From positions 124,001 to 188,000 of the forward strand of contig CACZBF010000001.1 in NCBI GenBank assembly GCA_902779355.1: 64,000 nucleotides of DNA, in the 5' to 3' direction. The notes under the pieces are model-generated. The model worked only from the letters and a program-made list of their open reading frames with translations, searched no databases and was not told the DNA's origin. Positions within the stretch are counted from its first letter, which is position 1; each line of letters begins with the position of its first letter. The stretch is from an uncultured Lachnospiraceae bacterium (GTDB taxonomy: Bacteria > Bacillota > Clostridia > Lachnospirales > Lachnospiraceae). Shown here one piece after another: positions 9,100 to 16,422 of this stretch. A program made the translations under genes and the position numbers.

Positions 9100-10386
9100 T
9101 CAATTATCTTTTGACTTTTTCCGGGCGCGTGGATTCCGATTTGCATTTTGCTCGATCTTTTTCAAAATCTGATCAGCAGATAACCCGGAAGCACGTAATC
9201 GTTTGATTTCAGCCATTACGTCTTCTCGGCCTTCTTTACGCCCCTCGATACGTCCTTCTTCTATCATATCATCAATCGCCTTGCACATATCTACTTTTCC
9301 TCCTTCAACTTCGCTCGTGGAAATATTTGTTGATGTATAGGCATTAATCAGGTCGATGGTAGCCACATCCTATACACTTTGCTCATCAGCCGGAAGGGAT
9401 CCGAACATTTTCTCATAAGCAGATAGTTTTTCGTTAAGAGAATGATTATCAGATTCTAAAGCCTGATTTTTGGATTTCAAAGCCTCATTCTCGTTGCGCA
9501 ACTCATCCACCATCAGTCGCTCCGTGTTTTTGTCCAAGATATAAAGTGCTTCTGAAAACATGTTGATCAACTCCTCCGGTTTTTGGCGAAATGCAGCGAT
9601 ATCCTGATAGTAGGATAAAAACTGCGGGTAACGTTCGATCAAAGCGAGGACGCTTTTCGGATCATCTTTGCTGAGGAAAGTCAGCCATGCCATGACCTCT
9701 GTACATATATCATTGTGAACCGTGGATCGGAACGTGTCAAGGGAAATATAGGTGATGTCGACTGTTTCCGGAAGCCGGACTCCGCTGGTATAAGATATAT
9801 CCCTGTGGTGGAGGAACTGATCCGGGGCACTCAGGAATTCACGGCTGCTCTGCTCCATGAAGATAAAAAGACAGGTCTGTTGGATGTCGCGATAGCTGAA
9901 AGACTTCCCCTTTGCAGCGCGCACACGGTTATACTGCCGCATGATGATGTCTGCAGCATAGCAGCTGGTACGCTGCGCGGGAAATTGATAGCCGACCTTC
10001 TGCATTTCGACATCGATGATGCGATGGTCGGACAGTTCGACCAAGATATCCATAATGACAAACGAGCCGTTATCTACCATCTGCGTTCCAGTTACGGGCA
10101 GGATCTGTTTAATGGAAACAGGTTCTCCCATAAACGCGGAGATCAGGCTTTCGATGCGATCCTGGTGGACAAACGGATCCATGATGTTTTTGAAAAACGG
10201 GTCATATAGGATCTCAAGACTTTTTTCTCCACAAAGGAAGCTCAAAAGCTTTTCCTGACCATCAGGAGGGAAGCCTTGAAACATCGTAAAAAGATCCTGG
10301 TCCTGACGAAGACCAGCGAGCACGTCCTCCCGCGGCCTTGCAGGACCGAGAACGTCAGAAAGCATATGAAGTTGCTGGTTTTGCAT
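9100..10386 (-). pseudogene. Rpn/PD-(D/E)XK transposase-like gene with an in-frame amber stop, left copy
   Basis: Codons 1-338 (10386-9373) encode an Rpn-type nuclease-like protein; FKNIMDP near residue 47, VIMDILVELSDHRIIDVEMQ near 95-115 (D..ExQ core of PD-(D/E)XK) and a predicted coiled coil at 295-330 are visible. TAG at complement 9370-9372 ends this frame, but the same frame continues for 89 codons with CKAIDDMIEEGR and DVMAEIKRLRASGLS, the usual C-terminal tail of such proteins. It therefore looks like one gene cut by a nonsense change. A close paralog runs the other way at 30353-31429. Rpn proteins promote recombination. Confidence 0.8.
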
Positions 10387-10543
10387 AGAAAGACTCCTTT
10401 CGATGATTTTATAAAATCGTAGTGTGAGAATCCTGCTCGACAGGAAGTCGAACAGATCGGAAGAATTCCGATGAAGACAGTTTAGCAAATGAAGTTGAAA
10501 AAACAAGAGGGTTGGATCAGATTTTAGAAAAATTTTAGAATTG
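10387..10543 (-). repeat. Conserved 5' flank of the left Rpn copy
   Basis: Read on the minus strand this stretch matches 30189-30352: ATTCTAAAATTTTTCTAAA at the outer end, CTCTTGTTTTTTCA, AACTGTC.TCATCGGAATTC, then two hairpins (10456-10472 and 10433-10455) and the ribosome site before ATGCAAAACAA/ATGCAAAACCA. The match stops beyond about 10543, which marks the likely edge of the duplicated unit. Confidence 0.75.
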
Positions 10544-10579
10544 GCGCGGCAGAGGAGACACAGAACCGTCCCCTGTCTC

Positions 10580-10906
10580 CTACAGGCGGATGGTGAGGTC
10601 GGCTTGCTTTGAGTGGGCAAGGACGGTCTCTGCATTTCGCATGTCGCTGAAGTCTACGAAGCCCTCTGCCTTTTCCTGCGGGACACCGGTTTTGATGCGC
10701 CGGTCGATCAAGCGCTTTCGCAGAAGGTCTCTGTCTGCTTCCAGGAATATCGTAAAGTCCGCGAAAGAAGAAAGCAAGTCCCACCCCTCTTCCCGGAGGA
10801 GCAAGTAATTCCCTTCCAAAAGAACGATGTCCCCGTTGACCGTGACCGCGTCTTCCACCGGGTTGTGCAGGAGTCTGTCATAAACCGGCCAGCCGCTCCG
10901 CCTTCG
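10580..10906 (-). pseudogene. C-terminal remnant of a uridine-kinase-like P-loop kinase
   Basis: The frame reads WPVYDRLLHNPVEDA, then DIVLLEGNYLLL, FLEADRDLLRKRLIDRR and the end GFVDFSDMRNAETVL, matching the C-terminal half of the nucleoside/fructose kinase-like family near uridine kinase. A stop codon lies directly before it (complement 10907-10909) and the P-loop half is absent, with the Dabb gene starting its stop codon at 10914. It is a broken gene at the island edge, probably cut when neighbouring DNA was inserted or lost. Confidence 0.75.
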
Positions 10907-10913
10907 TTAAAAA

Positions 10914-11216
10914 TCACACGCCGTAATCAAAGCAGCTCCGGATCTTGGCGTACGGCCTGACTTTCGTCTCTGCCACCGCCACATGGTTCGGATGCACGGC
11001 ATATCCTTTCAGCGCGTCTTCATCCTCAAACGTGGAATCCAGCATGAGATCCGCGTTTGACGATGCAAGGCCTTCGGTGTACACCCTGATCTCCACGATC
11101 CCCGGGACCTTGCCCTTCAGTCCTTCCAGGCCTTCCTTGATCCCCTGCTTGACGGTTTTCTTTTCCTCCGCCGAAAGTTCCTCCTTCAGCGTCCATACGA
11201 TCACATGTTTTACCAT
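10914..11216 (-). CDS. Dabb (stress-responsive alpha/beta barrel) protein
   Basis: A 100-aa single-domain protein starting MVKHVIVWTLK, with GLEGLKGKVPGIVEIRV, SNADLMLDSTFED and YAVHPNHVAV, the Dabb domain pattern. Members form small dimeric barrels; many have no known reaction. It has a good ribosome site (AGGAAATGAG region) and an extended -10 promoter upstream at 11266-11271. It is cytoplasmic by sequence. Confidence 0.88.
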   Translation of the reverse strand: MVKHVIVWTLKEELSAEEKKTVKQGIKEGLEGLKGKVPGIVEIRVYTEGLASSNADLMLDSTFEDEDALKGYAVHPNHVAVAETKVRPYAKIRSCFDYGV

Positions 11217-11263
11217 CTCTCATTTCCTCCTTACCGGTGGTTTTTTCGCGTTTCAGACTCCTG

Positions 11264-11290
11264 CTATTATAGCATGAAATAAGGGAAATG
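11264..11290 (-). promoter_or_regulatory. Extended -10 promoter of the Dabb gene
   Basis: On the minus strand TTATTTCATGCTATAATAG gives TATAAT at complement 11266-11271 with an upstream TG. The same 17-nt block recurs at 34263 before the flavin reductase gene. It overlaps the stop codon of the upstream small membrane protein. Confidence 0.6.
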
Positions 11291-11452
11291 TCGTTTCAGA
11301 AACGACATTTCCCAGGAGATGGCTGCAAGTACCGCAATTGAACCAACCAAGCTCAGTATCTCTGTGAGGATGATGTATTTTTCCTTTCTGTCAGCAATCC
11401 TCAAGGCAATTGATGCACCAGAGGAAACCATCCCTATTACAGCAGCAATCAC
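11267..11452 (-). CDS. Small two-helix membrane protein, unknown
   Basis: A 61-aa protein starting at GTG 11452 (VIAAVIGMVSSGASIAL) with a second hydrophobic stretch ILTEILSLVGSIAVLAAISW. The ribosome site AGAAGGAGG lies inside the last codons of the upstream FliG-like gene, 8 nt before the GTG, so it is coupled to that gene. A longer reading from 11506 would begin inside the FliG-like gene with no ribosome site. Function unknown; it is the last gene of the operon. Confidence 0.6.
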   Translation of the reverse strand: MIAAVIGMVSSGASIALRIADRKEKYIILTEILSLVGSIAVLAAISWEMSFLKRHFPYFML

Positions 11453-11453
11453 C

Positions 11454-12272
11454 TCATTCACCTCCTTCTGAAAAGACAATCTCTCCGCTCTTTTCCAGCT
11501 TTTCAATGAGTTCGGATATGGTATCCATCGACTCCATGATATCTACCTCGCGTAGCGGTCCCATAAATTCCATATCTTCAAGGATCATGGCACGAAGCCG
11601 CTTCGAGAGGTTTTCAAGAACAACCATTGCCATTTCCGGATGGCACCCTTTTAAAGCGATACCAAGGTTACCATTTTCTACATCCCGAAGCATTCGCTGG
11701 ATCGCACGAGGATCCATTTTCTTCAGCAGATTCTCAAGACGGTCTCTGGATGCGATCGCATCTTCTTTTTTCAGTTCCTGGCATGGCGGATCAGTCAGAG
11801 AACATTTCTGTTCAAACTCCTCAAAGCAGCTTTTTCTCAAGAAATCACCTGCCTCAATTTCCTTCTGTAATTCCTCCGGCAGCAAAGAGCAGAGATATAC
11901 TGAAAACAGGCCGCATGCTTTACTGTCATAAAGGCGAGATGCGGTGCGGCTATACGCATAGTCAATAAATGCATCTACGCCAGCCGGCTTGTCATACACA
12001 TATTTTGCAAGGAACATCTCCTCCATACGCTTCTCATGATCGCCTTGCACATTCTCCATTAAAAGCTTCTGAAAGAAGTCCACCTCCGGCGCATCTTCCG
12101 GGAAAACCCCGTCCTCTATCGCTTCCTGCACGCCGACCATCCCGCGGCTTCTGGAAAGCCGCTCCACATCTTCCATGAGGTTCAGCGCACTCTGCAACCG
12201 ATCGATTACCCCCCGCGTCTTTTTTTGCTCCTTCATTTCTGCAAAAATCTCTCTCAATACTGTTTCCATCAT
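11454..12272 (-). CDS. FliG-like domain protein, first copy
   Basis: A 272-aa protein whose last 110 residues resemble the FliG middle/C-terminal domains: MDPRAIQRMLRDVENGNLGI, LENLSKRLRAMILEDMEFMG, PLREVDIMESMDTISELIEK and a Gly-Glu-rich end. In flagella this domain forms the rotor ring that binds MotA. The N-terminal 160 residues are helical and not FliG-like as far as can be judged, and no flagellar gene is near. Start 12272 follows AGGAGGGG. A paralog is at 15191-16069. Probable role: ring- or scaffold-forming part of an unknown envelope-linked machine (inference). Confidence 0.75.
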   Translation of the reverse strand: MMETVLREIFAEMKEQKKTRGVIDRLQSALNLMEDVERLSRSRGMVGVQEAIEDGVFPEDAPEVDFFQKLLMENVQGDHEKRMEEMFLAKYVYDKPAGVDAFIDYAYSRTASRLYDSKACGLFSVYLCSLLPEELQKEIEAGDFLRKSCFEEFEQKCSLTDPPCQELKKEDAIASRDRLENLLKKMDPRAIQRMLRDVENGNLGIALKGCHPEMAMVVLENLSKRLRAMILEDMEFMGPLREVDIMESMDTISELIEKLEKSGEIVFSEGGE

Positions 12273-12282
12273 GATCCCCTCC

Positions 12283-13467
12283 TTATAAGGTCTGCTTTGT
12301 GTTTCTTTCTATCACAGCGCCGCTTTTTATTGCCGCTGGCGTATTTCCATAACTGATGAATAAGGCGTCGTCCGTAATCCTCACCATGTAATAGCTTCCG
12401 CCGCTGTCCTGAAACAGGACGTAATCGGACCCAAAATCAACCACATCTTCCGCAGTGACCGGATATCCGCCAATCCAGTTCATCCCATCCCGTCCGATAT
12501 AGAAACTTCGAGGATAGTCCGGATCCGTGTTGTCAGTGTAATCTCCCTCGATGCTCTCTAACAGCGTCGTCAGATCCGGTTTATTCTCCTGTTGTGGCAC
12601 TTGTACAACCGTCTCTAATGTGCCTCTCAAAAGATTTTCCTTCGATAGCGGCTGCAGAGCATTCTCCGGAATCTGTGCATTCTCTGTATATTGGCTCTGT
12701 AATACATTATACTCCTCTTTTGTGATCTTCTCACCGTTATAAAGGTAAGTGTACGGGCAGGCCAGATACTGATCCCCGTGATGAAAGCCGCCCCCCTCCT
12801 GAACCAGATGAACCTCTTCCTTGTCCGGATCCGGACTCCACAGATAGAGGTCATAGTAGTCACTCATCCATTCATCCTGGTTTGGATCGTAACCTTTTAG
12901 ATCCTCTGCCGGGTAAAAAAGCGGGGACTCCGACAGACCCTCTTCATAGCGGCAAAGATAGTTATTATTCAAAAAGCTATAATGCGTCCTTTGCTGATAA
13001 TATTGCTCTGCCAGCACCTGCACCTCTCCATCCTGATACGTCAATAGGCAGAATGCCGGGAAATGTGCATCACCATCCTCAATCGTGCCGCACAGGTATA
13101 ACTCCAGCGTCTTATCTCCATCAATGTCCCGAAGCAGAAAACTTGCGTCTTTTGCCCCTGTCAGCAATGGAAAATAGTCATCGATTTCCTCTGTCTGCCC
13201 CTGATATCCTCCTTCAAAGAGATATCCGTAGTAACCCTCTATCTCCGGTCCGACCACTGCATTTGATGCGGCTTCATCGTTAGTTTCCTTTTTCTCTTCC
13301 GTTTCTATCGTTTGTGTTTCTGCAGGCCTCTCCTGCATTGTCTCTTCACCGGCGTTTCTCGCCCCGGCATTTGTATCCACGGTTTCTTCACCCGGCACAT
13401 TCGCAGTCGCACAGCCGCCAAGTGTGATTGCAGATGCGATCAAAAGACATATCGTTCTCTTTCCCAT
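12283..13467 (-). CDS. Predicted lipoprotein, unknown
   Basis: A 394-aa protein with a lipoprotein signal peptide (ICLLIASAITLGGC, lipid-bearing Cys near residue 19), followed by a Thr/Glu-rich linker to about residue 70 and a globular part with repeated acidic and aromatic stretches (FLLRDIDGDKTLELYLCG, ESIEGDYTDNTDPDYPR). The IDGDKTLELYLC stretch resembles solvent-exposed lipoproteins of Clostridia that carry EF-hand/FG-GAP-like loops, but no family is assigned. It lies 13 nt downstream of the J-domain gene and 10 nt upstream of the FliG-like gene, so it belongs to the operon and would sit on the outer face of the membrane. Confidence 0.7.
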   Translation of the reverse strand: MGKRTICLLIASAITLGGCATANVPGEETVDTNAGARNAGEETMQERPAETQTIETEEKKETNDEAASNAVVGPEIEGYYGYLFEGGYQGQTEEIDDYFPLLTGAKDASFLLRDIDGDKTLELYLCGTIEDGDAHFPAFCLLTYQDGEVQVLAEQYYQQRTHYSFLNNNYLCRYEEGLSESPLFYPAEDLKGYDPNQDEWMSDYYDLYLWSPDPDKEEVHLVQEGGGFHHGDQYLACPYTYLYNGEKITKEEYNVLQSQYTENAQIPENALQPLSKENLLRGTLETVVQVPQQENKPDLTTLLESIEGDYTDNTDPDYPRSFYIGRDGMNWIGGYPVTAEDVVDFGSDYVLFQDSGGSYYMVRITDDALFISYGNTPAAIKSGAVIERNTKQTL

Positions 13468-13479
13468 AGTGTCTCCCCT

Positions 13480-14241
13480 CTATCTCCGGCATTCAAACTG
13501 CCGACTTATCTCTTCCACCATCCTTTTGTCGCCGTTCATGTTGTCCGGATGATAGATCTTCATTAATGCCCGATACCGCCTTTTTCTGGATGCTTCATCC
13601 GTACAGCCGGCAAAAAAATCACCTGTCCTGTATGTACTCGCTGATGCAGTCGCCCGCTGTTGCGCTGCCCGTTGCTGTTCAAACTGGTTCCTTTCCGCAT
13701 GGAGTCTAGCCCATTCCCTTTCCAGACGCTGTTTTTCCTCATTCAGCTTTCTTTCCGCATTCGCGACATATGACTGGTATTGCCTGTAAGCCTCCTGCTG
13801 CTGAAATTGCTGTTGCCGGTATTGCTGCTGTGATTGTTGTTGTGACTGTTGCTGTGACTGCTGCTGTTGCCCGGTCTCTTGCCGATGGTTCTGGTTTTCT
13901 TCATTTTCAAGATACCACCCTGCAGGCACGCGTCGTGTCATGTCGTAAAAAGCCTGTGCCCGGTTTTTTGCCGCCCTTGCATACAGCCTGGAAAGCATTC
14001 TTAAAAGAGGGCGCAGGAAGACCGTACAAAGAAGAATCCCGCTGCCGAGTGCCAGATCATGAATCTCTATCTGCTTTGGCACGTGGGTAAATCCCATGAG
14101 AAGATAAATACCGCCGGTGCATATCCCTGCAATCAACAACGGCGTGTACGCTACACTCACTGTATCATGCGCTGATTCGATAAATCCGATCGCGATGCTG
14201 TTTCCCACATATTTGTAATACTCTTTTGGTTTTTTTTTCAT
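13480..14241 (-). CDS. Membrane-anchored J-domain protein with Gln-rich linker
   Basis: A 253-aa protein: two hydrophobic segments (residues about 20-75, PLLIAGICTGGIYLLMG and LALGSGILLCTVFL), a Gln-rich stretch at about 120-150, a charged coiled coil (AERKLNEEKQRLEREWARL) to 195, and a truncated J-like domain at the end with HPD at about 231-233 (RYRALMKIYHPDNMNGDKR). J-domains recruit DnaK to clients. The ATG at 14241 overlaps the stop of the upstream membrane gene as ATGA; the longer frame from 14256 is unneeded. Likely cytoplasmic C-terminus, working on the neighbouring membrane proteins. Confidence 0.8.
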   Translation of the reverse strand: MKKKPKEYYKYVGNSIAIGFIESAHDTVSVAYTPLLIAGICTGGIYLLMGFTHVPKQIEIHDLALGSGILLCTVFLRPLLRMLSRLYARAAKNRAQAFYDMTRRVPAGWYLENEENQNHRQETGQQQQSQQQSQQQSQQQYRQQQFQQQEAYRQYQSYVANAERKLNEEKQRLEREWARLHAERNQFEQQRAAQQRATASASTYRTGDFFAGCTDEASRKRRYRALMKIYHPDNMNGDKRMVEEISRQFECRR

Positions 14242-14732
14242 AACAACACTCCCCACCCGGCAGAAATGCTTTGAATCACCTTTTGCATGGCGGGATTCGG
14301 GTTCATGAAAAAATACACCAGCAGCCCTACCAATGCCGTGATCGCTGCCAATAGGTAAACCGTCTGTATTTCATGATCGCAGATCGTCCTGCGCAGTAGT
14401 TCCCGTTCATCTACGCTACGGAATCTCAGGTCGTTTACCATCACCTTCGTCTTAGCGTAATCATATTCTTCTTTGTACGCTTCCACGAGATCCTCCTCAT
14501 ACTTTGCCTTCTGGGTCCCCCTGAGAGCACCCTTTAACAGGATGACGAAAACAAGCGTGCCCAGATAAAAAACCGGCAGAAGCGCCCACTGATACAGAAA
14601 AAACAATACCACACCGATCAGGATCAGCAAGACCTCGCAAATAATCTTACACGTATGGACTGCGTTTTCTGTCTTTTTATTGACTTGCCAAAGAGAATCC
14701 GGCATATTCATATTCTGATACTCTTTCTGCAT
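14238..14732 (-). CDS. Membrane protein, three to four helices, unknown
   Basis: A 164-aa protein starting MQKEYQNMNMPDSLWQVN at 14732, where AAGGAGAG precedes by 7 nt. Hydrophobic segments are at about 30-50 (VLLILIGVVLFFLYQWALL), 52-70 (FYLGTLVFVILLKGAL) and 130-148 (VYLLAAITALVGLLVYFFM), with a charged cytoplasmic-looking loop KYEEDLVEAYKEEYDYAK between. It overlaps the upstream gene by 56 nt and the downstream J-domain gene by ATGA. No family recognised. Confidence 0.72.
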   Translation of the reverse strand: MQKEYQNMNMPDSLWQVNKKTENAVHTCKIICEVLLILIGVVLFFLYQWALLPVFYLGTLVFVILLKGALRGTQKAKYEEDLVEAYKEEYDYAKTKVMVNDLRFRSVDERELLRRTICDHEIQTVYLLAAITALVGLLVYFFMNPNPAMQKVIQSISAGWGVLL

Positions 14733-15006
14733 GAAGATCCTCTCCTTCCATTCTGCTTCCCTGCTCTGGGTCTGTCCCCTTGGCACTCTCCTGCGCAAGC
14801 GCCACCCTCTGCCTTTCTGCTATGGATCCGATGAAAGGCAGTTTTTTGCATTCCCCGATCGTGAGAACATAAAAGGTGAAAAGAATTGCAAGAGCCAGCG
14901 CAATCCGGGCGATAGCCATCCGAATCCGGTACTGCTTCCTGACATTCGGGTACAACTCCTCAAACATATCTTCATAGGCATGTTTTGTAATATGCATGCG
15001 GCTCAT
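14677..15006 (-). CDS. Small single-pass membrane protein, unknown
   Basis: A 109-aa protein starting MSRMHITKHAYEDMFEEL at 15006 behind AGGAAAGGATC. One hydrophobic helix (IARIALALAILFTFYVLTIG) lies at about 36-55, then a polar tail. The charge pattern RKQYRIRM before the helix suggests the N-terminus is cytoplasmic. It overlaps the next gene by 56 nt, an unusually long overlap that argues for coupled translation. Function unknown. Confidence 0.6.
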   Translation of the reverse strand: MSRMHITKHAYEDMFEELYPNVRKQYRIRMAIARIALALAILFTFYVLTIGECKKLPFIGSIAERQRVALAQESAKGTDPEQGSRMEGEDLHAERVSEYEYAGFSLASQ

Positions 15007-15082
15007 GGGTGATCCTTTCCTCCATAAATGTATTGTTTGCTGCGATGCTCCTGACATAGAGAGGCCGATATCGCCCTAATAA

Positions 15083-15192
15083 TCAGTCCTCATATCCATG
15101 TTTTTGGAACTCTTTGTTTTTGATGCGCTCCATTTTCTTTTTCCGCGTATTCACTCGGGCAGGCAATGCACCCGACTATTTTTATAGGTTTT
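15083..15192 (-). pseudogene. Decayed 3' piece of the small Cys-rich gene found at 31426-31635
   Basis: On the minus strand the frame ending at 15083 reads SGALPARVNTRKKKMERIK and on to KNKEFQKHGYED, nearly the same as the C-terminus PGALPARVDTRRKKMERIKN of the intact 69-aa protein. The preceding KTYK lies in another frame because one base is missing, and everything upstream is gone. It begins right at the stop codon of the FliG-like gene. This shows that the two operons once shared this gene or that a segment was copied. Confidence 0.8.
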
Positions 15193-16069
15193 ACTCCTTT
15201 TCCGCTTGAAGCAGGTTCTCCAGTTTCTGATCAAGATCCGGATCCTCGCTTAGGATATATCCTTCCCCCCGCAATCTGACAAATACATTCATGATCTCTT
15301 TCACAGTACTTAAAGCGTCACTCTTCCTTATCGGCCCCATATACTCCATGTCTTCGATCAGCATGCTTGCCAGATTCTTGGAAACGCTTGTCAGGATCAC
15401 TTTTCGCGCCTCTCCGCTCAATACCTTCAGGAGAATTGCGATCTGATGATTCTCGACCTGTCGAAGAAAAGCCTCCGCTGTCCTTTTATCCATGCCTGCG
15501 ATCAGGTCATCCGCCGTTTTTATCATATCATAACCGGCATTGTCCGGTTGTACTGACAACGCCCCCTCAAAAAGCTGTTCCATCTTCTCCTCCACGCTAA
15601 GCGGGTCCGGCCATAACTGCTTTGTGATCGCACGGCAGTCCTCCCTGTCCTTTTCCGGCACCGTTGACAAGATCCGTCTTTCTATCACATACGGGTTCTC
15701 TCCCACTTGTATGGAAAGGGTCACTGACAGGAAGATCAGAAAAGTCAGTCTACGGTATCCATGCAGATCAGAAGAAAAGTACCGACAATATGCAAACTCC
15801 TTCAACATTTCCGGGAACACCCCGAGTGTCACATCCTCAATCATTTCAAAAAGAAACGGATAGACTCCCTCTGCCGGAAGACCCTTTATGTGGTCTTCTA
15901 GTTCAAGCAGCCCCTTTTTTCTGGCAATATCACAAAGCGTCACCAGTTCCTGTACGACTCCGAGCAATTCCTCTCTTTCTTTCTTTTCGTCACCCTTACC
16001 CTCTGTAATCTCTGCCGAACATTTAGACAGTTCTTGATAGTACAGGGTGTCAAGCATTTCCTTTACCAT
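15191..16069 (-). CDS. FliG-like domain protein, second copy
   Basis: A 292-aa protein. Residues from about 180 on match the FliG C-terminal domain: MDKRTAEAFLRQVENHQIAI, LLKVLSGEARKVILTSVSK, NLASMLIEDMEYMGPIRKSD and TVKEIMNVFVRLRGEGYIL. The N-terminal part (to 170) is helical, with a long insert before the FliG-like region, and differs from the first copy. AAAGGAGG lies 10 nt before the start. Seen as a diverged paralog of 11454-12272; no motility genes are present. Function unknown. Confidence 0.75.
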   Translation of the reverse strand: MVKEMLDTLYYQELSKCSAEITEGKGDEKKEREELLGVVQELVTLCDIARKKGLLELEDHIKGLPAEGVYPFLFEMIEDVTLGVFPEMLKEFAYCRYFSSDLHGYRRLTFLIFLSVTLSIQVGENPYVIERRILSTVPEKDREDCRAITKQLWPDPLSVEEKMEQLFEGALSVQPDNAGYDMIKTADDLIAGMDKRTAEAFLRQVENHQIAILLKVLSGEARKVILTSVSKNLASMLIEDMEYMGPIRKSDALSTVKEIMNVFVRLRGEGYILSEDPDLDQKLENLLQAEKE

Positions 16070-16095
16070 AAGTCATCGTTCCTCCTTTTGTTCTT

Positions 16096-16416
16096 TCATG
16101 CTGGGTTCAAACGTCTTATCATTCCATCCATCTCTGCGCAGAAATCAGAATAATCCGAATAACCTTTTAAAAGCATCGTCCGCTCCATCTCATCAAATGC
16201 TGCTGCAAAGAATTCATAATCTTTCTTTCTGATCTTGCAAAAGATCAATACAAACGGACAGTCCTTTTTTACATATTCCTTTCCGAACCACACCCGGACT
16301 TTATGCCGGATAAACAGTCGATCTGCCAGGTATTCTTTTGTATCAAAGAAAACAAAATAAAAGAAAAAGAGCGAAATCCTGGAGATCTTCCAATAATATC
16401 TGTTTTCATTATTCAT
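16096..16416 (-). CDS. 106-aa protein, unknown
   Basis: Starts MNNENRYYWKISRISLFFFY; an aromatic-rich hydrophobic stretch FFFYFVFFDT near residues 17-26 is too short for a confident membrane helix. The rest is charged with RKKDYEFFAAAFDEMERTM and ends in MIRRLNPA. It lies 6 nt after the RNase H-like gene and 26 nt before the FliG-like gene, so it belongs to the operon. No family recognised. Confidence 0.6.
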   Translation of the reverse strand: MNNENRYYWKISRISLFFFYFVFFDTKEYLADRLFIRHKVRVWFGKEYVKKDCPFVLIFCKIRKKDYEFFAAAFDEMERTMLLKGYSDYSDFCAEMDGMIRRLNPA

Positions 16417-16422
16417 GAATTC

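Noticed and set aside
9100..9366. Independent 88-aa gene starting at GTG 9366
   Set aside because: It is in frame with the preceding Rpn gene across a single TAG and has no ribosome site of its own.
10545..10580. Small stem with GGAGACA..TGTCTCC as an attachment site
   Set aside because: It is short, has no second copy at the other island edge and could be a simple terminator remnant.
10387..10635. N-terminal extension of the left Rpn protein to 10635
   Set aside because: The paralog begins at the equivalent of 10386 (MQNxQ) with a ribosome site, and the extension translates conserved non-coding flank.
11454..16069. Flagellar motor genes
   Set aside because: Only the C-terminal FliG-like part is present, and there is no FliM, FliF, MotA or other flagellar gene in the window.
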